64,000 bases of DNA from Desulfolutivibrio sulfodismutans DSM 3696 (GTDB taxonomy: Bacteria; Desulfobacterota; Desulfovibrionia; Desulfovibrionales; Desulfovibrionaceae): contig NZ_CP045504.1 in NCBI RefSeq assembly GCF_013376455.1, positions 4,051,001-4,115,000 on the forward strand. Direction: 5' to 3'. The position numbers were made by a program, and so were the translations under genes. Under the pieces are notes generated by a model. The model made no database searches, was not told the origin of the DNA, and saw only the letters and a program-made list of their open reading frames with translations. Below are positions 38,490 through 47,824 of the stretch, piece after piece (the stretch's first letter is position 1; the number at the start of each line of letters is the position of its first letter).

Positions 38490-41207
38490 TCAGGCGTACC
38501 GCGGTTTGCCCGGGCAGTGGGGCCGCAGTCCGATGCCGGGGGGCTGTCGATCAGCGGGGGGACGCAGGGTCGCCAGTTCCCGAGGGGGCTGTCCGGCGGC
38601 CACGACGGACGTGATGTCGGCCGGTTCGTCGCCGTCCCACGTCGCCGTGACCGCCCCCAGGGCGGCCGTGACGTAGACCGGACAGCCCCGCCGGGCCAGT
38701 TCCGCCAGAGCCTTGTCCGCAGGATATCGGAAGCGGTTGCCCGGGCCGCAACTGATGAAGGCCGCCCGGGGATTGACAGCCTTGTAAAAGGCCCGGCTGA
38801 CGCTGGTGGCCGAGCCGTGGTGGGGCAGGACCAGCACCTCGGCCGACATGTCCCGACCCGAGGCCACAAGCATGCGAATGGCCTTTTTTTCGATGTCGCC
38901 GCACAACAAGGCCAGCCCGCGTCCGTTTTTCACCAGCCGCAGCACCACCGAGGCGTCGTTGGCCTTGCCTGTAAATCCCGCTGGCGGATGAAGCACCTCC
39001 AGGGCCGCGCCGTTCCCCAGGTCGAGCCTGTCTCCGGCGGCCAGGGGGCGCGGGGCCAGCCCCGAGGCGGCCACGGCCCGTGTGAGCGCCGCATCCGGCG
39101 CCCCGGCGTCGGGCGAGGCGCTTTCGGCGAAAAAGCCCACATCGAAGCGGGACAGGGGCCAGATGAGCCCCTGGGCGTGGTCGGTGTGCCCATGGGTCAG
39201 GATCATGCCCGCCAGCTCCGGGCTGCGGCCATAGGCCAGGGCGGGACCGGTCACGGCCCGGCCCATGTCGAAATTGCCGAACCCCGTGCCGCCGCCGTCC
39301 ACCAGGATGCGCCGCCCGCCAGTGACTTCCGCCACCAGGGCCTGGCCCTGTCCCACGTCGATCATGGTCAACCGCACCTCGCCGGACAGGTCGCGCCAGG
39401 CCTGCCGCACGCCCGGCGCGGCCAGAAGGGCCAGCCCCACGGCCAGGACCATGCCCGGCAGCCTGCCGTCCGGCCGCTTCCGCCACCACACGGCCAGGGC
39501 CGAGCATAAAAGGAAGTAGCCCACGATCTCCGGCCACAAGGGACGCAGCACGGCGGCCGCATCCAGAAACCCCAGGCCGTCCTGCCAGGCCAGAAGTCCC
39601 ATGAGCCAATCGCAGACCCAGGCCGCCGGGACGTAGAACACGGCCGCCGCATCCGGGGAGAGAAAGGAGGTGAGAAGCCCGGCCAGCCCCAGGGGCATGA
39701 CCACGAAGCCCAAAACCGGAAGCCACAGCAGATTCAGATAGACATGGGGGCTCAGCTCCCCGAACTCCAGGGCCAGGATCGGCAGGATGGCGGCCTCGGC
39801 GGACAGGGAGGTCCACAGGATGCCGAAAATCCATAAGGCCGCCGGGCGGGAGATTTCGGGCAGGGGCAGGCGGTCGAAGATGGCCTGCCCCAGAGGCCAG
39901 AATACCCCCAGACCGGCCACGGCCAGGGCCGAGAGCTGCAATCTGATGTCGAAGACCGACAGGGGGGAGACGGCGACGATGATGGCCAGGGCCAGGAACA
40001 GCCCGTCCAGCATGACCCGGGGCCTGTCCAGGAGGATGAGCGCGCCGAAGCAGCCGAACATCAGCGCCGCGCGCACCAAAGACGGCGAGAATCCGCCCAG
40101 CCAGACGTAGCCCGCCACCAGCGGCGCGGCCAAAAGGACCACCAGCTTCTGCCGGGGCAGGCGCAGGTAGATGGCGGGCCGCAGCCGCCCGATCAGCCGG
40201 ATCGCCAGCCAGACCATGGCCGCCACGTAGCCCACATGCATGCCGGACAGGGCCAGGGCATGGGCCAGCGAGGCCCGGCGCACCAGATCCATGTCTGTGC
40301 CGGTCAGGGCCGAGGTGTCGCCGGTGAGAAGCGCCAGGAGCATGGCCCCGCCGGGCGTTGGGGGCGTGACCGAGGCGTCCTGATCGTGGGGGGCGTCGGC
40401 GGCCCGGCCGGTTCCGGAGAGGCCCGCCTCATCCGCAACGGCCTTTTCCGGCGTCCTGTCCGCGCGGGCCTGCCCTGTCGTACGCCCCGGTGCGTTCCCC
40501 TGTCCGGATTCGGCAATCGCGCCGGGGGCGTCCGCCGGGGGCGGCGTCACGGCGTCCAGGATGGCGCGCCGCACGTTTTGCCGCACCTCGCGCCACGGGC
40601 TGTCCGAGGCTGTAAGCAGGATCGGCTGGTCGCCCCGGGCATAGATGCGGAAAAACACGTCCTCCAGGCGGCGGGCAAAAACCGTGTCAAAGCCCCCGGG
40701 ATTGCGGAAGCTGGTGACCGGCCGCACCCGGGCGGCCAGGGCCAGGACGTCGCCGGGGGAGGGACGCCAGGCGGGGTTGTCCCAGGTGAGCAAAAGGCGT
40801 CCCGGCAGTGGGACGGGCCGCCGGGCGACGTGGGCGTCTTTCGGATCGGCCTTTGCCGTGGGGGTTGTCAGGCGGGGATCGTCCAAGACCACGGACAACC
40901 GGTCCCCGGGCAGGGGGGTGACCGAGGCCGCCGTCCCGACCACCACCGTGCGCGTTCCGGTCAGGACATCCCGGGGCGTACGCGCGGGTGGGTCAGGCAG
41001 GGCCAGGGCCGCCATCCCCAGGCCCAGGCCGAAGGCCAGGGGGGCCAGGGCCAGCACCCCTTTGCCGGTTCGCGTGGCCAGGGCCAAAAGGACCGTGGCC
41101 GAAAGGGCCGCCACGGCCGCCTGGGGGACGCGCAGGGCCAGGATGCCGCACACGGCGCATACGAAAAGGATCTGCCAGGGCAGGAGCGGGGTTTGCGTAT
41201 GGCCCAT
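38490..41207 (-). CDS. comEC: ComEC/Rec2-family DNA-uptake channel
   Basis: 905 residues. An N-terminal membrane region and OB-like domain are followed by the Competence domain with many transmembrane helices (LAHALALSGMHVGYVAAMVWLAI, FSPSLVRAALMFGCFGALILL). The C terminus is a metallo-beta-lactamase-like domain: MIDVGQGQALVAE, LVDGGG, ILTHGHTDHAQGL and LLCGDIEKKA. It would move single-stranded DNA through the inner membrane in natural transformation. A Pro/Ala-rich insert of about 70 residues (near residues 225-290) interrupts the family pattern before the Competence domain. No other com genes are visible. Confidence 0.93.
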   Translation of the reverse strand: MGHTQTPLLPWQILFVCAVCGILALRVPQAAVAALSATVLLALATRTGKGVLALAPLAFGLGLGMAALALPDPPARTPRDVLTGTRTVVVGTAASVTPLPGDRLSVVLDDPRLTTPTAKADPKDAHVARRPVPLPGRLLLTWDNPAWRPSPGDVLALAARVRPVTSFRNPGGFDTVFARRLEDVFFRIYARGDQPILLTASDSPWREVRQNVRRAILDAVTPPPADAPGAIAESGQGNAPGRTTGQARADRTPEKAVADEAGLSGTGRAADAPHDQDASVTPPTPGGAMLLALLTGDTSALTGTDMDLVRRASLAHALALSGMHVGYVAAMVWLAIRLIGRLRPAIYLRLPRQKLVVLLAAPLVAGYVWLGGFSPSLVRAALMFGCFGALILLDRPRVMLDGLFLALAIIVAVSPLSVFDIRLQLSALAVAGLGVFWPLGQAIFDRLPLPEISRPAALWIFGILWTSLSAEAAILPILALEFGELSPHVYLNLLWLPVLGFVVMPLGLAGLLTSFLSPDAAAVFYVPAAWVCDWLMGLLAWQDGLGFLDAAAVLRPLWPEIVGYFLLCSALAVWWRKRPDGRLPGMVLAVGLALLAAPGVRQAWRDLSGEVRLTMIDVGQGQALVAEVTGGRRILVDGGGTGFGNFDMGRAVTGPALAYGRSPELAGMILTHGHTDHAQGLIWPLSRFDVGFFAESASPDAGAPDAALTRAVAASGLAPRPLAAGDRLDLGNGAALEVLHPPAGFTGKANDASVVLRLVKNGRGLALLCGDIEKKAIRMLVASGRDMSAEVLVLPHHGSATSVSRAFYKAVNPRAAFISCGPGNRFRYPADKALAELARRGCPVYVTAALGAVTATWDGDEPADITSVVAAGQPPRELATLRPPADRQPPGIGLRPHCPGKPRYA

Positions 41208-41324
41208 GGCGGGGTATGGTGGGCAAAATCGGAAGGGGCGTCAATGGCCGCCGCCTTTTCGTCATGACAGGGGAAACGGGATGGGCTATACACGGCGATC
41301 CATGAAAATCTCCGGAGGCATCCC

Positions 41325-41654
41325 ATGACCCGTCTGCTGATCCTTGCGATCCTGTGCGCAACGGCTGTCGCCTGCGGGCCCGTGCGGCCCCTGACCGATT
41401 CCGAGGTCTACAGCTTCTGCCTCATGGGTGGCACCATGGTGGACGACACCTGCGACTCGGAGCAGGACATCTGCGACGCCTACCGCGATGTGGTGTCCAT
41501 GACCTACTCTGGACTCAGTCCCTGCCTGGACGCCTGCAACGCGGCCTATGAGCGCCTGATCCGGGTGCAGTACGTCGGAAACTGCTTCTCACGCATCAAT
41601 AATGGCCAGGACATCTGCATCCAGTATTGCCGCCGCGAGTATCCGAAGCCGTGA
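41325..41654 (+). CDS. Cysteine-rich lipoprotein of unknown function
   Basis: 109 residues. A lipoprotein signal peptide (LLILAILCATAVAC) gives a lipobox with Cys17 as the acylated residue. The mature part has eight further Cys in paired spacings (C-L-M; D-T-C ... D-I-C; P-C-L-D-A-C; N-C-F; I-C-I-Q-Y-C), suggesting four disulfides or a metal site. I do not recognise the family. It is divergent from comEC and 140 bases upstream of the DJ-1 gene. Confidence 0.75.
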   Translation: MTRLLILAILCATAVACGPVRPLTDSEVYSFCLMGGTMVDDTCDSEQDICDAYRDVVSMTYSGLSPCLDACNAAYERLIRVQYVGNCFSRINNGQDICIQYCRREYPKP

Positions 41655-41793
41655 CGCGTTCCGCTGACGCCGCTTCCCCGGGCGGCATCGGCCGAAGGTG
41701 CCGCGTCATGATCTGAATAAGGACGCCGCCGTGCGCTGGCGAGTCGCCCCACGGCCGGATTTGGTGCAACGTCAAACGCCGCAAGGAGTGCCC

Positions 41794-42381
41794 ATGGCCG
41801 CCAAGAAAATTCTCATGCTGGTTGGGGATTACGTGGAAGACTACGAGGTGATGGTCCCGTTCCAGATGCTCCTCATGGTGGGCCATACGGTCCATGCCGT
41901 GTGCCCGGGCAAAAAGGCCGGGGATACGGTGCGCACCGCCATCCACGACTTCGAGGGCGACCAGACCTACAGCGAAAAGCCCGGCCACAATTTCGGCATC
42001 AACTTCGACTTCGACGCCGTGGACCCGGCCGCCTACGACGCCCTGGTCATCCCCGGCGGCCGCGCCCCGGAATACATCCGGTTAAACGACCGGGTCATCG
42101 AGATCACCAAGCATTTCGCCGCCGCCAAAAAGCCCATCGCCGCCGTGTGCCACGGCCAGCAGGTGCTGGTGGCCGCCGACGTGGTGGCGGGCAAGACCTG
42201 CATGGCCTATCCGGCCGTCAAGCCGGACATCCTGCGGGCCGGAGGCGCCTATCACGAGGTCAACGCCACCTATTCCAACGCCTGCACCGACGGCAACCTG
42301 GTCACGGCCCCGGCCTGGCCCGCCCATCCCGAATGGATGAAGCAGTTTCTGGTCCTTCTCGGCTCGAAGATCGAGGCCTAG
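41794..42381 (+). CDS. DJ-1/PfpI-family glutamine-amidotransferase-like protein
   Basis: 195 residues from ATG 41794, preceded by AAGGAG. The nucleophile elbow is [13 protein letters not shown] (reactive Cys), with an upstream acidic residue in [14 protein letters not shown] and [15 protein letters not shown]. This is the PfpI/YhbO-like branch, linked to protein and DNA deglycation or stress resistance; the exact activity in this subgroup is not settled. An upstream extension to 41698 has no ribosome site. Confidence 0.9.
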   Translation: MAAKKILMLVGDYVEDYEVMVPFQMLLMVGHTVHAVCPGKKAGDTVRTAIHDFEGDQTYSEKPGHNFGINFDFDAVDPAAYDALVIPGGRAPEYIRLNDRVIEITKHFAAAKKPIAAVCHGQQVLVAADVVAGKTCMAYPAVKPDILRAGGAYHEVNATYSNACTDGNLVTAPAWPAHPEWMKQFLVLLGSKIEA

Positions 42382-42567
42382 GCCTTTCCCCCTGGACGCA
42401 TCCGCCTGCGGCGCGATCCGGCCCTTCGGATCGCGCCGCACAATTGCCGTTTGCTTTCGGGCCGTGGCATGGTAAAACCCCCATCGGGGACGGAGGGAGC
42501 AGGCGGCCCGGTTCGACGGGCGTCGCGCGTCGCGTGGGCCTGCGGCCGTCCCAAAGGACACGCCCGA

Positions 42568-42987
42568 ATGAATCACATGCCCAGGATATCCTTGCGAAAT
42601 AGTCGCACCCGCCTGCCGAAGATGAACAAGAACCGGCTGCTTCTGCTTTTTTCCTTCGTCCTTTTCAGCGTGGCCGCCTATTTCGTCATCGACCACCTGA
42701 CCGACGACTCCCTGGCGGTCAAACTCAAAAAAACCACGGCCTTTGTCGAAGAGGTCCACGAGCAGAAAAACGTCCTGACCATCGTCACCTCACAGGGCTT
42801 TTTCGTGGTGGACCCCGGCCTTCAGTCCGAAAAATTCAAAAACATCTCGGAGTTCTTCAAAAAGGCCATGCAGGACGGCTCGCCCGTGCGCATCGACTAC
42901 AAGGACGTGGGTACGGACAAGGTCATCGAAAACGTGTTCTACCGCGCCGAGTCCAACAAGTTCGGCAAGATCAACTCCCTCAAATAG
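42568..42987 (+). CDS. Small membrane-anchored protein, unknown function
   Basis: 139 residues from ATG 42568, with AAAGGA 9 bases upstream. A single transmembrane helix (RLLLLFSFVLFSVAAYFVI, about residues 22-40) is followed by a soluble domain of about 95 residues, LTIVTSQGFFVVDPGLQS ... VRIDYKDVGTDKVIENVFYR, probably periplasmic and beta-rich. I do not recognise the family. Its 3' end overlaps that of cbiL (opposite strand) by 8 bases. Confidence 0.65.
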   Translation: MNHMPRISLRNSRTRLPKMNKNRLLLLFSFVLFSVAAYFVIDHLTDDSLAVKLKKTTAFVEEVHEQKNVLTIVTSQGFFVVDPGLQSEKFKNISEFFKKAMQDGSPVRIDYKDVGTDKVIENVFYRAESNKFGKINSLK

Positions 42988-43759
42988 CCCCGTTCTCCGG
43001 CCTTTCCCCGACCGCGTCGGCCATGCTTTTTCCGCCCCCTTTGGGGCCGCACCCGTTGCGTCTGCCCACCAGGCACAGCGACAGGTAGTGCGGCGCGTCC
43101 GGAACCTGATCCAGGCCGCGCCACATCCGTTCGCCGTCGATGCCAAGCCGGGTGGCGAAGACCGTCTGCCCGTCGCGCCCCGCCCGGCGCAGCATCTCCC
43201 GGATGTCCGGGAAGTTGCGGTAGGCCTTTAAAATCACCGCCCGATCCGCCGTGCCCAAAAGCGCCTCCAGGCGCGCCGCGTCGCCCACCCCGGACAGGAT
43301 GAGCAGGTTCTCCCCGGACTCGGCCAGGATTTCGCCCGAGGCCGCCGCCGCCGCCTGGTACGAGGTGATGCCCGGCACGATGCACACCCGGGCCTCGGGC
43401 AAAAGCGCCCGCAGCCGGGGCAGCAGATAGCCGAAGGTGCTGTACAGCAGGGGGTCGCCCAGGGTGATGAAGGCCGCGTCCCGGCCGCTCTCCAGGATGT
43501 CCGCCGTCAGGCGGGCGTTTTTCTCCCAGGCCGCGTCGAGTACGTCCTGGTCCCGGGTCATGGGAAACCCCAGGCGCACCACCCGGGCCCCCGGCCGCAG
43601 GTGCGGCGAGACGATATTGAGAGCCAGGGAATAGTCATTTTTGGTGGAGGAGGCGGCCAGGATCACCTCCACCTGTCCCAGGACGCGCGCCGCCTTGAGC
43701 GTCAAAAGTTCCGGGTCGCCGGGGCCCGCGCCGATGCCGAAAAGCGTGCCCAGGCTCAT
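42980..43759 (-). CDS. cbiL: Precorrin-2/cobalt-factor-II C20-methyltransferase
   Basis: 259 residues of the tetrapyrrole methylase fold: GIGAGPGDPELLTLKAAR at the N terminus, FITLGDPLLYSTFGYL in the middle and IVPGITSYQAAAAASG. These are the SAM-site loops of CbiL/CobI, which methylate C20 in corrin ring synthesis. In a strain that uses CbiK (early cobalt insertion) the substrate is expected to be cobalt-factor II. It is last in the cobalamin operon, overlapping btuF by ATGA. Confidence 0.9.
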   Translation of the reverse strand: MSLGTLFGIGAGPGDPELLTLKAARVLGQVEVILAASSTKNDYSLALNIVSPHLRPGARVVRLGFPMTRDQDVLDAAWEKNARLTADILESGRDAAFITLGDPLLYSTFGYLLPRLRALLPEARVCIVPGITSYQAAAAASGEILAESGENLLILSGVGDAARLEALLGTADRAVILKAYRNFPDIREMLRRAGRDGQTVFATRLGIDGERMWRGLDQVPDAPHYLSLCLVGRRNGCGPKGGGKSMADAVGERPENGAI

Positions 43760-44706
43760 GGCCTGCCCCCCGTCGCGGCCCAGCGTTCCGGAAAAAGCAG
43801 CCGGGCCAGATCCTCGACCCCCGCCACGCCCTCCGGTCCCGGGCGGCTCAGTTTCCGGCCCGTGAACACCGCCGTGCGCCCGGCCGCAACCGCCGTCAGC
43901 CCCGCAAAATGCGGCCTGTCGGCCAGGGCCGTGGGGGCCGGATTCATGGGGCCGACTTCCACCACATAGACATCAGGATCGATCCGCACCAGTTCCTCCT
44001 CGCCAATCCGGGCCACCCGGCCGGGCGCATCCGGCACAAGCCTGCCTCCGGCCCGGGCCACGGCGTCGGCAGCCATGGAGTCCTTCCCGGCAGCCAAAAG
44101 ATTGGGATAGCGCAATTCCACAAAGACCGTGGGCCGCTTGTCGGCCCCGGCCACCATTTCCGAAACCCGGTCCAGACGCTGCCGCAGCCCCGTGACGAAA
44201 CGCGCCGCCGCCTCCGGTTCGCCCGTCAGCGCCCCGAGCCGTTCGGCCATGGAAAAAAGCCCTTCGAAATCGTGCACGTCGAACACCGCCACCGGGATGC
44301 CCATGCGCCGGATGGCCGCCGCCGCCTCAAGCGATTCCCCCCGCCCGGCGAGCTGCACCACCAGATCCGGCTTTTGCGCCAAGACCAGCTCCAGGTTCGG
44401 GCGCATATGGGTGCCGATGCTCGGAAGCGCGGCCACCTCGGCTGGTTCCTGATCCGCGTCCGTGCGCGCCGCCAGAAGTCCCGAAAGCCCCATGCCGCAC
44501 AGCGTCTCGTTCACCGCGCCGGTCAGGGCGATCACCCGCCGCGCCGGGCGTTCCAAGACCACCCGTTCCCCGAAGTCGTCCGTAGCCTCAACCCCGGCCC
44601 GGGCCACTCCCGCCGCCAGCACCAACACCGCCGCCATGGCCGGGAACCACCACGCCCTGAGGCGCGCCCGTGACCGGATGGGCAAACACATGAAACGTCG
44701 TCTCAT
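43756..44706 (-). CDS. btuF: Periplasmic cobalamin/corrinoid-binding protein of an ABC importer
   Basis: 316 residues. An N-terminal basic stretch and signal sequence (AMAAVLVLAAGVARA) precede a helical-backbone binding fold: FGERVVLERPARRVIALTGAVNETLCGMGL, PSIGTHMRPNLELVLAQKPDLVV, and VPDAPGRVARIGEEELVRIDPDVYVV. ATG 44706 has GAGG just before it. This start lies 119 bases inside the upstream ATPase gene in another frame; the alternative ATG 44637 has no ribosome site. Heme or siderophore binding is possible, but the cbi context favours corrinoid. Confidence 0.87.
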   Translation of the reverse strand: MRRRFMCLPIRSRARLRAWWFPAMAAVLVLAAGVARAGVEATDDFGERVVLERPARRVIALTGAVNETLCGMGLSGLLAARTDADQEPAEVAALPSIGTHMRPNLELVLAQKPDLVVQLAGRGESLEAAAAIRRMGIPVAVFDVHDFEGLFSMAERLGALTGEPEAAARFVTGLRQRLDRVSEMVAGADKRPTVFVELRYPNLLAAGKDSMAADAVARAGGRLVPDAPGRVARIGEEELVRIDPDVYVVEVGPMNPAPTALADRPHFAGLTAVAAGRTAVFTGRKLSRPGPEGVAGVEDLARLLFPERWAATGGRP

Positions 44707-45406
44707 AGACCTCTTCCACTCTCTCGCGGGTGAAGACCGTCCGCGTGGGACCGTCGGCCAGCACCCGGCCGTTTTTTAAAAATATCAGCCGGTCGCAGAA
44801 AAGCGCCGCCAGATTCAGATCATGCACGGCCGACACCACCGTGAGTCCGGCCGCGTTTTTCTCCCGAAGCAGATCGTACATGGCCGCCTTCCTGGCCACG
44901 TCCAGGTTCGCCGCCGCCTCGTCCAGAAGCAAAATGTCCGTGGACTGGCAAAGCGCCCGGGCCAAAAGCGCCGTCTGGAACTCGCCCCCGGACAGGGCCG
45001 TGGTCTGCCTGTCGGCCAGGACCGCCATCCCGGTCTCATCCATGGCCGACTGCGCCGCCGCGCGGTCCTGCGGCCCGTAGGCCCCCAAAAGCGACAGGTA
45101 CGGATAGCGTCCCAAAAGCACCAGGGAGGTGACCGTCATGCCCGGGACCGGCCCGGCCCGCTGCGGCACCGCCGCCACCATCCCGGCCCGCTGGCGTGGC
45201 CGTAATTCCCCGATCTCGTTCCCCGCGATGCGCACGGTCCCCGCCATGGGCTTCAGCACCCCGGACAGCACATGTAAAAGCGTGGTCTTGCCGCTGCCGT
45301 TTGGCCCCAGAAGCCCCGTCATCTCGCCCCGCACTATACGCAGATCGATGCCGCGCAAGACCTCCCGGCCGCCGTATCCGGCCCGCAGACCGCAGCATTC
45401 GATCAT
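44588..45406 (-). CDS. btuD: ABC transporter ATPase of the corrinoid importer
   Basis: 272 residues from ATG 45406; a longer open frame upstream is the shadow of btuC. Walker A is GPNGSGKTTLLHVL, the Q-loop is VPQRAG, the signature is ALSGGEFQTALLARAL, Walker B is ILLLDEAAANLD and the H-loop is SAVHDLNLA. It pairs with the FecCD-type permease upstream (4-base overlap). The C-terminal tail (GHGGGVGAGGGSGPGRG) overlaps btuF by 119 bases. Confidence 0.92.
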   Translation of the reverse strand: MIECCGLRAGYGGREVLRGIDLRIVRGEMTGLLGPNGSGKTTLLHVLSGVLKPMAGTVRIAGNEIGELRPRQRAGMVAAVPQRAGPVPGMTVTSLVLLGRYPYLSLLGAYGPQDRAAAQSAMDETGMAVLADRQTTALSGGEFQTALLARALCQSTDILLLDEAAANLDVARKAAMYDLLREKNAAGLTVVSAVHDLNLAALFCDRLIFLKNGRVLADGPTRTVFTRERVEEVYETTFHVFAHPVTGAPQGVVVPGHGGGVGAGGGSGPGRG

Positions 45407-46422
45407 GACCCGCCCCCGGGCCTTCTGCGCAGCAAAAAGAGAAAAAAAGGACCGCCCAGAAGCGCCGTCACCACCCCCACGGGCAGTTCCGCGCCGCCCG
45501 GCAAAATCGTGCGGGCCACGATGTCCGACCATACCAAAAGCGTGCCTCCCAAAAGCCCGGATGCGGCCAAAAGCCCCCGGCTCGAGGCCCCAAACGCCAT
45601 GCGCGCCAGATGCGGCACCGCCAGCCCCACAAATCCGATCACGCCGCAGACCGAAACCGCCGCCCCGGCCATGATGCTGGCCGCCGCCAAAAGCCGCACC
45701 CGCACCCGGGCCGCGTCCACCCCCAGCTGCACCGCCTGGGCCTCGCCCAAGGCCAGCACGTCCAACTCCCGGGAATAGCGCCACACCACCAGCGTCCCCA
45801 GCCCGAAATACGGCAGATACAGCCAGACGTCCGCCGCACCCCGGCCCTGAAAGCCGCCCATGATCCAAAACACGATGCTCGCCGTGGATTCCTCGTTGAG
45901 CGCCTTGAAAAGCGAAATGCACGCCGACAAAAACGCCGAAACCACAATCCCGGCCAAAACCAGGGTCTCCCGCGTCGCCCCGCCCGAGCGGCGCGAGAGC
46001 GTCAACGCCGCCGCCAAGGCCAGAAGCGATCCGGCCAACGCGCATAGCGGGATCACCGAAAGGCCCGGAAAAAACGCCATCCCAGCCCAACCCAGGTTCC
46101 AACCAAGCCCCAATGCCACGGCCGCGCCAAAGGCCGCGCCGCCCGAAACCCCCAGCGTGAACGGCTCAGCCAACGGATTGCGCAGCACGCCCTGAAACGC
46201 CACCCCGGACATGGCCAGACCCGCGCCCACCAGCCAGGCCAAAATCACCCGGTATAAACGCATCTGCACCACGACCGTCACCCAGACCGGATCATAGTCC
46301 CGGCCGCCCGCCAAGATGCCCAGCACCGCCTGCCACGACACCGGATACGGCCCGGCCAGACACCCGGCCACCAGCGTCGTCGGCGCCGCAGCCAGCATGG
46401 CGATCATCGCGAGACGTGGCAT
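45403..46422 (-). CDS. btuC: FecCD/BtuC-family permease of the corrinoid importer
   Basis: 339 residues, all hydrophobic with about ten transmembrane helices. Family landmarks are RLYRVILAWLVGAGLAMSGVAFQGVLRNPLAEPFTLGVSGGAAFG, the EAA-like loop and FVGLAVPHLARMAFG near the C terminus. AGGAG precedes the ATG. Its stop overlaps the ATPase start (ATGA). It is separated from cbiK by 362 bases of strong palindromes. Confidence 0.93.
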   Translation of the reverse strand: MPRLAMIAMLAAAPTTLVAGCLAGPYPVSWQAVLGILAGGRDYDPVWVTVVVQMRLYRVILAWLVGAGLAMSGVAFQGVLRNPLAEPFTLGVSGGAAFGAAVALGLGWNLGWAGMAFFPGLSVIPLCALAGSLLALAAALTLSRRSGGATRETLVLAGIVVSAFLSACISLFKALNEESTASIVFWIMGGFQGRGAADVWLYLPYFGLGTLVVWRYSRELDVLALGEAQAVQLGVDAARVRVRLLAAASIMAGAAVSVCGVIGFVGLAVPHLARMAFGASSRGLLAASGLLGGTLLVWSDIVARTILPGGAELPVGVVTALLGGPFFLFLLRRRPGGGS

Positions 46423-46439
46423 AGGGCTCCTTGGTGCGT

Positions 46440-46770
46440 CAGGGCTGCCGCCCCGAACCCCGCCCGGGGGAAATCATTTCCCCCGGACCCCCTGGTATCG
46501 TGGGCCGGTTTCCCGGCGCGTCGCGCCGGGAGACCGGCCCACGGACGCCAGGGGTTTCGGCGCAATGTTTTTCCCGAGCGCCGCGCCGCCGGGAGGGAGT
46601 GCGCCTTGCGCCCGGGATTCGCGACGGCCCCGGCCCGGAATGCGCAGCAGGCCGGGCCGGGGCCGTCGCGTAACACGGGGTGCAGGGGGGTTACCCCCCT
46701 GCCGGGGGGCTCGGGGGGCAGCGCCCCCCGAATGCCACGGTCGGCTCGGGGGGCAGCGCCCCCCGATTGC
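46440..46770. repeat. Palindrome-rich intergenic mosaic between cbiK and btuC
   Basis: It holds CCGGGGGAAA/TTTCCCCCGG (46464-46486) and a 21-nt-arm palindrome with one mismatch (46500-46542, widened by CCCCTGG/CCAGGGG outside). It also has a perfect 19-bp-arm palindrome CGCGACGGCCCCGGCCCGG (46620-46638 with 46652-46670) and a 24-base hairpin unit repeated twice (46708-46731 and 46743-46766). No gene fits. It resembles a BIME/REP-like array that could cap or attenuate the operon mRNA. Confidence 0.75.
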
Positions 46771-46784
46771 CCGGTTGGCTTGGC

Positions 46785-47684
46785 TTATTTCAAGTGGTCA
46801 AGGGTTTGGGCCAGGTGTTTCAGGTAGATGTCGGCCACGGGGTCTTGTCCGGCCATGCCTTTGAGGACGGGGGTACTGGCGATGCCGTCTTTGGCGAGGA
46901 CGGATTTCCAGGAATCGGGTTCGTCGCCGGCCATGTCGTTTTGGGCGTGGTCTCCGGCCACGGCCATGAGCGGCGCGAGGTAGACCTTTTTGATGGAGCG
47001 TTTTTTGAGTTCCGCGACGACGTCGTCGAGGCTCGGCGTGCCTTCGACGGTGCCGACGAAGACGGCGGGGTCGAGTTTCGAGAAATAGAACTGCAGGCCG
47101 GGGTAGAAGATGTTGCCCTGGTGGTGCGTGCCATGTCCCATAAAGACCACGGCGTCGCCGGGCTTGCGCTCAGCCGGGAGGGTTTTCAGGAACGCGGCGG
47201 CCACGGCGGGCATATCGGCCGGGTCGGACATGAGCGGTTCGCTCAGGCCGATTTTGTCGAAGCCCTTGGGCAGTCCGTCGAAGGCGGCCACGGTGCGGGC
47301 CAGTCCGTTATATTCCTCGCCGGGAATAAAAAGCGTGGTCAAAACGGCGACCTTGGTGAAGCCGTCGTCCATCATTTTGGCCAGCGCCGTGATCGGCGAA
47401 TCGACCTTTTGGCCCGACTCGGCGAGCTTGTTGCGGATAATGTTCGAGGAATAGGCCCGGCGCACGTCGTATTTGGGATAGGCGGCCTTGACCTTGGTTT
47501 CGAGGCTTTTCAGGGCGGCCTCGGCGTCGGGGACGCTTGTGCCGAAAAAGGCCAGCAGGATGCCGGTTTTTTCCGGACGCTCCTTGTCGCCGTGGGCCAG
47601 GGCCAGGGCGGGCACAAGGAGCAGGAAAAGGATCGCGAACCATGCGGCGTGCCGCTTGGGGCGCGGGACGGGGATAAGGGACAT
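46785..47684 (-). CDS. cbiK: Periplasmic-type sirohydrochlorin cobaltochelatase CbiK
   Basis: 299 residues from ATG 47684, behind GGAGG. A signal peptide (FAILFLLLVPALALAHG) precedes the class II chelatase domain: GILLAFFGTSVPDAEAAL at the start, ALTTLFIPG-type strand (VAVLTTLFIPGEEYNGL), the metal-ligand His in VVFMGHGTHHQGN and a second in AVAGDHAQNDM. D. vulgaris has a known exported CbiK (CbiKP) with heme bound; this looks like its counterpart. It would insert Co2+ into sirohydrochlorin, or handle metal or heme in the periplasm. It is directly under the cobalamin riboswitch. Confidence 0.92.
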   Translation of the reverse strand: MSLIPVPRPKRHAAWFAILFLLLVPALALAHGDKERPEKTGILLAFFGTSVPDAEAALKSLETKVKAAYPKYDVRRAYSSNIIRNKLAESGQKVDSPITALAKMMDDGFTKVAVLTTLFIPGEEYNGLARTVAAFDGLPKGFDKIGLSEPLMSDPADMPAVAAAFLKTLPAERKPGDAVVFMGHGTHHQGNIFYPGLQFYFSKLDPAVFVGTVEGTPSLDDVVAELKKRSIKKVYLAPLMAVAGDHAQNDMAGDEPDSWKSVLAKDGIASTPVLKGMAGQDPVADIYLKHLAQTLDHLK

Positions 47685-47824
47685 GTGGACCTCCAACGTT
47701 TGGTGTGGATGGGGTGGAGGCTCGCGGGGCGGAAACGAAAAATCCCTCCCACGCGACACAGCGCGCGGAAGGGAGCCCGTATTTGTTCCCGTCCATGCCG
47801 TCGGCAAAATTCCTCGTTGCCGTC

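Noticed and set aside
45407-46102. A long N-terminal extension of the btuD frame
   Set aside because: It lies wholly inside btuC in another frame. The ATPase has a natural start at 45406 in the ATGA overlap.
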